Below are positions 1-5,894 of a stretch of DNA of 16,824 nt, one piece after another. The notes under the pieces were generated by a model, which worked only from the letters and a program-made list of their open reading frames with translations, was not told the origin of the DNA and ran no database searches. A program made the translations under genes and the position numbers. The stretch comes from Bacteroidales bacterium. Its GTDB lineage: Bacteria > Bacteroidota > Bacteroidia > Bacteroidales > UBA12077. Location of the stretch: NCBI GenBank assembly GCA_003446015.1, contig DMBU01000053.1, forward strand, positions 1 through 16,824, given 5' to 3'. Position 1 is the stretch's first letter. Every line of letters begins with the position of its first letter.

Positions 1-43
1 TTTTGTTCGTAAGGATCGACTATTTAAACAAATAGTACATAAC

Positions 44-59
44 TGGACAAAAACGTCCA
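44..59. promoter_or_regulatory. Small palindrome upstream of the ABC permease gene
   Basis: A 5-bp perfect inverted repeat, TGGAC and GTCCA separated by 6 bases, lies about 115 bp upstream of the permease start. It has the size and symmetry of a binding site for a dimeric regulator. Many Bacteroidota FtsX-permease genes are thought to be controlled by two-component regulators, but no regulator gene is in the window, and a 10-bp palindrome can arise by chance. Function is inference only. Confidence 0.22.
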
Positions 60-173
60 TAATCGTACAATTTATTAGATTCATATAAATGTGTTAAGTG
101 TCACATAATCAAATTTATGTAGACTTTGGAATATGGTTTGATTTACAACATCGGACCATTAAATATTTATAAT

Positions 174-2588
174 ATGTTTAAACATAACCTTATAATTGCT
201 TTGAGGAATATTCTTAAATATTGGAATTATTCCCTAATTAATATTGGTGGATTAGCTATTGGATTAGCTAGTTTTATCTTTATTATTCTATACATAGATG
301 ACGAATTAAAATACGATAAATATCACGAAAATGCTGATAGAATTTATCGTGTTAATCGTTTATATAATAGTAACGATGTTGATGAAGATGCTGCAGCTAC
401 ATCTTTTCCTGCAGGCCCAACGTTGGTACTTGACTATCCAAACATTGTTAAAAATCAGGTTAGATTCTTTAATCAGTTAAGAAATCAATGGTTTTTCGAT
501 TATCAGAAAAACGAAGAAGAAGTAATTCGCTTTAATGAACCTCATTTTATGCTTGCAGACTCCACTGTTTTCGATATTTTTACATTTCCTTTTATTGAAG
601 GTGATCCAAAAACAGCATTAAATAATCCAGGAACAATTGTAGTAACAGAGTCAACTGCAAAAAGATATTTTGGTGATGAGCCAGCCATTGGAAAGGTTTT
701 AAGAGTAGAAGAAGGCTTAAATTTTGAGGTTACCGGGGTTATAAAAGATTTGCCAACTCAATCTCACATGAGAATTGATATTCTTGGTTCGTTAAATACC
801 TTCCGACAATTTAATCCAAATGGACAATTCCCGCAAACATGGATATGGAATCCTTGTTGGACATATGTTTTGTTGCAGGATGGAATTGATGTGAAAATGT
901 TAGATGAAAAGTTCCCTGAGTTTTACGAAAATCATTATACCGACTTACGCGATGCAGAAGTTACATTATATACTCAGGCACTCACAGATATTCATCTTAA
1001 GTCGCATCATGTTTATGAGATGCACCCGAACAGTAATATCATATATGTTTATATTTTATCGATAGTTGCTGCAATCATTTTAATATTAGCATGCATTAAC
1101 TTTATGAATCTGGCTACAGCAAGTTCTGCCGGCAGAGTCAAGGAAATTGGTATCAAGAAAGTTTTTGGGAGTCAGAAAAAAAGCTTAATCTTTCAGTTTT
1201 TAGGTGAAGCTGTTGTGCAAAGCTTTTTTGCTATGTTAATTGCAATTTTAATTGTAGAACTTTTACTTCCTGGTTATAATAATTTTACTGGCAAAAACAT
1301 AACACCTTCATTTTTGGTTGAACTAAAAATCCTGGGATTTATTCTAGGAGTTGCATTTGTTGTGGGATTAATTGCTGGTACTTACCCTGCTTTTGTTCTT
1401 TCATCATTTCAACCCTTAAAAGTTCTTAAAGGAGCTTTAAAAAGTGGCGCTAAATCAGGAACTGCCCGAAAAATTCTTGTGGTTATTCAATTCTCAATTT
1501 CCATAAGTCTGATTATTGGGAGCTTAGTCGTATTTTCCCAATTAAAATTTTTACGTAATGCTGAATTGGGATTTAAAAAAGATCATATTATAAATATCCA
1601 AAGGGTTGGACAATTGTTTAGAAATCACGAAGCTTTTAGGCAAGAATTGTTAAGTCATAAAGATATTGATTATGTTACTGGTGCTGAAGATTATTTAGGC
1701 ATTAATCATAATACCCGCGATTATGAGGTTGAAGGACTAACACCTGGTCAACGATTTTATATCCCGACTTTTATGGTAGATTGGGATTTTATTGAAACTT
1801 TTGATATTAAGGTTGTTGAAGGTCGTGCATTTTCAAGAGAGTTTCCAAGCGATACTGTCAATGCAGTTATGATCAATGAAACTATGGCTAAAGATTTAGG
1901 GTGGACAAACGAAGAGGCTATTGGCAAAAGAATTACCTCTCGTGATGGTGATGAAAGAGTTATTGGAGTTTACAAAGATTTTAACGCCATGTCACTGCAT
2001 CGTCCTGTAAATAAATTTATACTGGATATGTTCCGTCGACCAGAAGTATTTGCAAGAGTTATATCCATTAAATTTAGTTCTGATAATTACCAGGAAGTAC
2101 TAAAACATATTGAAAAAACCTGGAACGAATTTGTTCCTACGCGTCCATTTGAATATCAGTTTTTTGATCAGCAGTTGGATGAATTATATAAAGATGAATT
2201 AAAATTTGGAAGGTTCTCTGTAATGCTTACCATTTTGGCAATTATTATTGCTAGTATGGGATTGGTGGGATTAACATCATTCCTGGCTGAACAGAGAACT
2301 AAAGAGATAGGTATTAGAAGAGCTTTGGGTTCTTCTACAGGCGCTATTATAGGCTTAATGGCCAAAGAGTTTTTATGGCTTTTACTTGTTGCCAATGCTA
2401 TTTCATGGCCAATAACATACTATTTCACTACAAATTGGTTAGAAAGTTACTCAAAACATATTTCAACAAACTGGGGAATATATTTCCTCTCTGGTTTATT
2501 TACTCTTATGATTGCAATGCTTATTATAACCTATAGAGCGTATCGAACAGCAATGTTAAATCCGGCTAAAACATTGAGGTACGAATAA
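174..2588 (+). CDS. FtsX/MacB-type ABC transporter permease
   Basis: This is an 804-aa inner-membrane permease of the FtsX/MacB superfamily in the long two-FtsX-domain form common in Bacteroidota. Residues 20-42 form the first membrane helix. They are followed by a large periplasmic MacB-type domain (about 45-285), three helices (about 288-310, 340-362, 385-407), a fifth helix (433-455), a second periplasmic domain (456-680), and a last set of three (682-704, 727-752, 768-788). The cytoplasmic coupling motif EIGIKKVFGS (from 323) recurs as EIGIRRALGS (from 711), supporting an internal duplication. ATG 174 is preferred over TTG 126 because the homologous start MFKHNLIIALRNI is typical of the family. 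Such proteins export lipids, peptides or drugs, or transmit force to periplasmic partners. The ATPase and membrane-fusion partners are not in the window, so the substrate is unknown. Confidence 0.93.
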   Translation: MFKHNLIIALRNILKYWNYSLINIGGLAIGLASFIFIILYIDDELKYDKYHENADRIYRVNRLYNSNDVDEDAAATSFPAGPTLVLDYPNIVKNQVRFFNQLRNQWFFDYQKNEEEVIRFNEPHFMLADSTVFDIFTFPFIEGDPKTALNNPGTIVVTESTAKRYFGDEPAIGKVLRVEEGLNFEVTGVIKDLPTQSHMRIDILGSLNTFRQFNPNGQFPQTWIWNPCWTYVLLQDGIDVKMLDEKFPEFYENHYTDLRDAEVTLYTQALTDIHLKSHHVYEMHPNSNIIYVYILSIVAAIILILACINFMNLATASSAGRVKEIGIKKVFGSQKKSLIFQFLGEAVVQSFFAMLIAILIVELLLPGYNNFTGKNITPSFLVELKILGFILGVAFVVGLIAGTYPAFVLSSFQPLKVLKGALKSGAKSGTARKILVVIQFSISISLIIGSLVVFSQLKFLRNAELGFKKDHIINIQRVGQLFRNHEAFRQELLSHKDIDYVTGAEDYLGINHNTRDYEVEGLTPGQRFYIPTFMVDWDFIETFDIKVVEGRAFSREFPSDTVNAVMINETMAKDLGWTNEEAIGKRITSRDGDERVIGVYKDFNAMSLHRPVNKFILDMFRRPEVFARVISIKFSSDNYQEVLKHIEKTWNEFVPTRPFEYQFFDQQLDELYKDELKFGRFSVMLTILAIIIASMGLVGLTSFLAEQRTKEIGIRRALGSSTGAIIGLMAKEFLWLLLVANAISWPITYYFTTNWLESYSKHISTNWGIYFLSGLFTLMIAMLIITYRAYRTAMLNPAKTLRYE

Positions 2589-2660
2589 AATAAAAACTTT
2601 GCGACAAATCAATGAATGAAATATATATGACAAGCAATATTTAAGTAGTAAAAGAGTTGC

Positions 2661-2735
2661 CACGCAAAGTGCACAAAGTATATCACAAGAAACGCAAAGA
2701 GGACATTCTGAACTCTTTGCGTTTTTCTTTGCGTG
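2661..2735. repeat. Nested CGCAAAG inverted repeat, probable dispersed element
   Basis: The core is a 12-bp perfect inverted repeat: AAACGCAAAGAG (2690-2701) pairs with CTCTTTGCGTTT (2713-2724) around an 11-base loop. An outer 9-bp pair flanks it: CACGCAAAG (2661-2669) with CTTTGCGTG (2727-2735). The left half also contains a degenerate tandem of CACAAAG/CGCAAAG units about 10 bases apart. Similar 'CGCAAAG / CTTTGCG' intergenic repeats are, from general knowledge, scattered in many environmental bacterial genomes. It might act as a terminator-like hairpin for the permease gene or be a REP-like element; neither can be tested from one copy. Confidence 0.75.
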
Positions 2736-2878
2736 AAATAATTTTAAATAGTTAATTTTAAGAATGTTAAATGCATTGGTTGCTTACAAACAGTTATACT
2801 TATAGTAACGTCAGTTCGATATAAGACTAAGACTAAACAGATGGTAGTAAGGCCCTTTATTATCTTAGGCATCAAGGG

Positions 2879-2940
2879 ATCAAGATATGAGTATCAAGAT
2901 TCAAGACAAAACATCCTTTTCTTGATACTTGGAGCTTGAT
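2879..2940. repeat. ATCAAG/CTTGAT inverted repeat, probable dispersed element
   Basis: Two 21-base arms (2879-2899 and 2920-2940) pair at 17 of 21 positions around a 20-base loop. The inner 10 bp (AGTATCAAGA / TCTTGATACT) are perfect. Further ATCAAG or TTCAAG copies lie at 2871-2876 and about 2900-2905, and a CTATCAAG follows at about 2957, so the element is built from a repeated TATCAAG word. It has no sequence similarity to the neighbouring CGCAAAG element. A REP-like or non-coding mobile remnant is the likely identity. Confidence 0.68.
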
Positions 2941-3115
2941 ACTTTTTAATAAGTAACTATCAAGTGTTTGACATGCAAGGGTTTAATAAAAGCAGATTGT
3001 CGAACTCAGGTTATAATAAGATCTATTTTAGATTTCATTCATTTAAAATATCTGACAAAAATTTAATCTTTTGAATTATTACTGTCACAATTTCCGAATT
3101 TAGTTAGTGGCACAC

Positions 3116-3150
3116 ATATTGATATGTAGATAAATGTATATATCAAATAT
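3116..3150. promoter_or_regulatory. Near-palindrome before thioredoxin operon
   Basis: ATATTGATAT (3116-3125) and ATATCAAATAT (3140-3150) are inverted copies with one extra base, spaced by 14 bases. The site ends 24 bp before the thioredoxin start, where an operator would sit. In DNA this AT-rich the match could be accidental, and no regulator gene is nearby. Confidence 0.2.
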
Positions 3151-3174
3151 TATTAACTTATAAAGTATAAAAGT

Positions 3175-3525
3175 ATGTTAATTACTAACTTAAATCATGT
3201 TGAGAGTGCTGATCAACATAAGAAAATCCTGGAAGAAAACGAAAATATAATGATCTGTTGTGGAAGAATGGGTCCAATGTGCTTACCGGTGTATGACGTA
3301 ATGGATGAACTTCAGGATACATACAAACACGTAAAATTCTTTGATATGGATTTTGATAGCGCTGATGCTCATGTTATTAAAAGTGCGCCAGAGTGTTCAG
3401 GATTTATGGGATTACCATTTACCATGTATTATAAAAATGGAAAAGTGGTTAAGGCAACTACAAGTATTCAAAACATGCAGCAGGTTTCTTCGATACTTGA
3501 CGAGCAATTTGGTAAACCCGAATAA
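3175..3525 (+). CDS. Atypical thioredoxin-fold protein paired with TrxB
   Basis: This 116-aa cytoplasmic protein has no signal peptide and has thioredoxin length and fold order. The segment after the second strand (PVYDVMDEL, 38-46) aligns with the helix following the thioredoxin active site. The cis-proline loop is kept (GLPF, P81), followed by YYKNGKVV, matching the usual FKNG. The active site is not the usual WCGPC: the sequence is ICCGRMGPMC with Cys28, Cys29 and Cys36. Cys36 aligns with the resolving cysteine of thioredoxin, and the normal nucleophile position is Gly33. The candidate nucleophile is therefore Cys28 or Cys29, or Cys74 next to the cis-proline loop. It lies 20 bp before a thioredoxin-reductase gene, so reduction by that enzyme is the natural inference. 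The true substrate is unknown. ATG 3175 is the only sensible start. Confidence 0.9.
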   Translation: MLITNLNHVESADQHKKILEENENIMICCGRMGPMCLPVYDVMDELQDTYKHVKFFDMDFDSADAHVIKSAPECSGFMGLPFTMYYKNGKVVKATTSIQNMQQVSSILDEQFGKPE

Positions 3526-3545
3526 AATGTATAGTTAAAAAACTT

Positions 3546-4481
3546 ATGGAAGATATTTATGATGTAATCATACTAGGAGCAGGGCCTGCAGGATTATCTG
3601 CAGGCATTTATGCTTCGAGGGCTAAACTTAAAACACTTATTTTAAATGAAGGAACAATTGGCGGACAAGTTATACTTACGCACGAAATAGCAAATTACCC
3701 GGGTGTAGAAACCACAAACGGGTTTCAGCTAATTAATATAATGAAAAAGCAAGCCAAAGATTTTGGTTGCATTATAAAAGCAAATTTAACTGTAAAGGGT
3801 ATCAATCTTTCAAGTAAGATTAAGGAAATTGAAACAGATTCCGGAGATATTTATAAAGCTAAAACTATTATTTTAGCAACAGGCGGAAAACCAAGGTATC
3901 TAAATATTCCCGGAGAAGATGAATTTAAAGGTAGAGGAGTGTCGTATTGTGCAACTTGCGATGGTGAATTTTTTACGGGTAAAGAAGTGGTTGTAGTAGG
4001 TGGAGGAAATTCAGCAATAGAAGAATCTGTATCCCTGGCAAAATATGCGGGTAAAATAACAATCGTTCATCAATTTGATCACTTTCAGGCTTTGCCTTAT
4101 TATGTCGAAATGGCAAAAAAGAATCCAAAGATTCATTTTAGAATGAATTCAGAGCTTCGTGAAATTAGCGGAGAATCTTCTGTTAAGTTGGTTAAAATCG
4201 AAAATCTATCTAATAATCATTTATCAGAATTAAATACAGATGGTATATTTGTTTTTATTGGGTATGTTGCTAACATAGAAGGACTTAAAAATCTTGTTGA
4301 GATTAATTCTAAAGGAGAAATTATCGTTGATCACAACATGAAAACAAATGTTGAAGGTGTTTATGCAGCTGGAGATTGTATCGCCAAACGTTACAGGCAG
4401 GTAACAACTGCTGTAGCAGATGGTACAATTGCAGCATTAAGTGTTAGCGATTATTTAATGAATCAAAATTACATCAATTAG
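3546..4481 (+). CDS. trxB: Thioredoxin reductase-like flavoprotein lacking the NADPH arginines
   Basis: This is a 311-aa cytoplasmic flavoenzyme of the low-molecular-weight thioredoxin reductase family, at the usual length. FAD-binding GAGPAG is at 11-16, GGQV at 39-42, the redox disulfide CATC at Cys135/Cys138, the second Rossmann motif GGGNSA at 152-157, and the C-terminal FAD motif GDC at 276-278 followed by RQVTTAVADG. In NADPH-dependent enzymes the strand after the second Rossmann motif carries HRRxxxR. Here it reads HQFDHFQ (175-181), so His is kept and all three arginines are gone. That argues against NADPH; NADH, ferredoxin or another donor is possible, as in the divergent ferredoxin- or F420-linked thioredoxin reductases of anaerobes. 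It follows the thioredoxin gene by 20 bp, probably as one transcript. Its last 8 bp overlap the convergent lipoprotein gene. Confidence 0.93.
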   Translation: MEDIYDVIILGAGPAGLSAGIYASRAKLKTLILNEGTIGGQVILTHEIANYPGVETTNGFQLINIMKKQAKDFGCIIKANLTVKGINLSSKIKEIETDSGDIYKAKTIILATGGKPRYLNIPGEDEFKGRGVSYCATCDGEFFTGKEVVVVGGGNSAIEESVSLAKYAGKITIVHQFDHFQALPYYVEMAKKNPKIHFRMNSELREISGESSVKLVKIENLSNNHLSELNTDGIFVFIGYVANIEGLKNLVEINSKGEIIVDHNMKTNVEGVYAAGDCIAKRYRQVTTAVADGTIAALSVSDYLMNQNYIN

Positions 4482-5223
4482 CGTTTGTAATATTAAGTTG
4501 ATATAATTTATTGATTAAAGCAGGATTTCCGAGTTTCGTCTCGTATTCCGCATAAATCATCAGATCATCCTTTTTAGAACCACCTCTTGTTAACATATAT
4601 TCAATGATGGCAGTTCCTGATTGGTTAGTTGTTATAGGATATAAATATTTAACATTTTCGGTTGATGTTTTTTCTTCAAAAAATTGCACTTTATTTGCTC
4701 TTTTTGAAAGTTTTATCTTTAGAATAAACTTATCTTCAATTCTCAAATTATCAAGAGCTTCAATTAATATTGTTGTATTTTCTGGGATTATTTTTCCTTT
4801 CTTATCATATTCTTTTGTTCCTGTAACTAGATCACCATTTTTATAAGGTATTTCAGCTTGTAGTTTGCCATTTTCATAATATATTTTTCGAATCCCATGC
4901 ATTTTACCATTCAAATATGGTGTTACCCTATAAGCTTGTCCGTTTTTGTAGTACCAAATCGTTTCACCTTCTTTGATGTTATTAACATAGTTTACAATAG
5001 TATGTATTTCTCCTGTAGGATAATATTTCCTGGCAGGACCGTTTTTCTTGTTATCAATTATTGTAATTTCTGATTTTAAAGCTCCACTTTTCTCGTAATA
5101 AGATTTTATAAGGGTTGGACCATTTTTTTCTGAATCAGACTGTTTAATTTCCTTTTGTATGTATTGACATGAGTAGGATATTGTCAGTAAAAGTAAAATC
5201 AGTGTCTTATAAAGTCTCTTCAT
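4474..5223 (-). CDS. YwqK/MORN_2-repeat lipoprotein
   Basis: This is a 249-aa predicted lipoprotein: a hydrophobic signal ends at Ser-Cys19 (TISYSC), fitting a signal peptidase II site. Residues about 38-145 contain four to five repeats of roughly 23 residues with the pattern KxYYxxGxLxxExxYxNGxxxG (examples at 62-83, 86-106 and 109-130). This is the MORN_2/YwqK type, which is abundant in Bacteroidota surface proteins and seen in YwqK antitoxins. The C-terminal part (about 150-245) is beta-rich and not recognised, possibly an Ig-like fold. Nothing here suggests a toxin partner: the neighbours are trxB (8-bp tail-to-tail overlap) and a divergent lipoprotein gene. The role is unknown, probably envelope-associated. 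Confidence 0.87.
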   Translation of the reverse strand: MKRLYKTLILLLLTISYSCQYIQKEIKQSDSEKNGPTLIKSYYEKSGALKSEITIIDNKKNGPARKYYPTGEIHTIVNYVNNIKEGETIWYYKNGQAYRVTPYLNGKMHGIRKIYYENGKLQAEIPYKNGDLVTGTKEYDKKGKIIPENTTILIEALDNLRIEDKFILKIKLSKRANKVQFFEEKTSTENVKYLYPITTNQSGTAIIEYMLTRGGSKKDDLMIYAEYETKLGNPALINKLYQLNITNAN

Positions 5224-5282
5224 TAATGTATTTTTGTTTAGTCTGAGTTTATTGATTATTTACTAAAAAAGTTAAAATATTT

Positions 5283-5317
5283 AAGAACTAACTTAAAGTA
5301 TTATGGTTTTAGTTCTT
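5283..5317. repeat. Inverted repeat between divergent lipoprotein genes
   Basis: AAGAACTAA (5283-5291) and TTAGTTCTT (5309-5317) form a perfect 9-bp inverted repeat around a 17-base loop. It lies in the 186-bp gap between two divergent genes, where both promoters must be. It could be a shared operator or a leader hairpin for the rightward gene. No exact Bacteroidota promoter was found on either strand of this gap. Confidence 0.4.
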
Positions 5318-5409
5318 TTAAAAACAATTTAATTAATTGCCTGTTTTAGTATTGATTCTATTGATTTATTATTTTAAGTTTATATCCCAATTTATTATCG
5401 AATAAAGGT

Positions 5410-5883
5410 ATGAAAAACACAGCAATAATTTTGATTTTTCTTTTAGCTGGATGCACTTCCAAACAACATGTTGCTAATAATCAAAATAGTGAAATGAATT
5501 CAAAATTAATTGAAATCAACATTACTCAAGGCGAAAATCTCACATTTATTATAAAGAATATTTCAGAAGAATCAGTAAAAATTTATCAACCTGAAAGATT
5601 AAAAATAGAAAAATTTGTAGATGGATCATGGGTGAAATTGAGAATATTACCATGCCCTTGTGGAGCACCATGTGCACGACCTCCTGAATTCATAGATATT
5701 CCTTCTGGTCAAAGTCATTATTATTCATGGAATAAAAATGAAAGTTGGTGTGGTGATAAAAACGAATCAGGTATACCTGAAACAAAAAGGATGATTGTTG
5801 AATCAGGCAAATATAGGATTGGGATATTATTCAGTATTGAGAATGGTAAACAGGAGCTTTTATATAAAGAATTTAAAATTTAA
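5410..5883 (+). CDS. Small Cys-rich lipoprotein, function unknown
   Basis: This is a 157-aa predicted lipoprotein with lipobox LLAGC at Cys15. The mature part (about 34-157) is beta-rich and reads like a single Ig-like or BsuPI-type sandwich: ITQGENLTFIIKNISEESVKIY, a strand pattern around 45-60, then GKYRIGILFS near 133-142. A cysteine cluster, PCPCGAPC (Cys82, Cys84, Cys88), plus Cys114 in ESWCGDK could form disulfides or bind a metal in the envelope. I recall similar CGAPC-type lipoproteins in other environmental bacteria but cannot assign a function. It ends 11 bp before the T9SS-exported propeller gene, so the two may be co-transcribed. Confidence 0.78.
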   Translation: MKNTAIILIFLLAGCTSKQHVANNQNSEMNSKLIEINITQGENLTFIIKNISEESVKIYQPERLKIEKFVDGSWVKLRILPCPCGAPCARPPEFIDIPSGQSHYYSWNKNESWCGDKNESGIPETKRMIVESGKYRIGILFSIENGKQELLYKEFKI

Positions 5884-5894
5884 ATATATACATT

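Larger units (their letters stand above)
2589..3174. other. 586-bp gene-free gap with repeats
   Basis: No credible gene lies here: the only open frames are about 10-14 codons. The stretch contains two separate inverted-repeat elements (2661-2735 and 2879-2940) with unrelated sequence, then about 230 bp of AT-rich DNA that must hold the promoter of the thioredoxin operon. I found no exact TAnnTTTG promoter in that last part. No tRNA-like cloverleaf or clear riboswitch was recognised. Confidence 0.7.

Noticed and set aside
95..120. Possible sigma-54 site (TGTCAC) upstream of the permease
   Set aside because: It resembles TGGCAC but the second half TTGC element is absent at the needed spacing.
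118..130. TAGACTTTG as a promoter for the permease
   Set aside because: The spacing between TA and TTTG is three bases rather than two, and no convincing -33 element was found.
126..173. Upstream TTG extension of the permease gene
   Set aside because: The extra 16 residues come from a TTG start and precede the typical family start MFKHNLIIALRNI, so ATG 174 is used.
2764..2805. Short open frame of about 13 codons in the repeat-rich gap
   Set aside because: Too short, no ribosome-binding site, no recognisable sequence; it lies between two repeats.
4474..5223. YwqK-repeat protein as part of a toxin-antitoxin pair
   Set aside because: It is a lipoprotein, and no toxin-like gene is adjacent.
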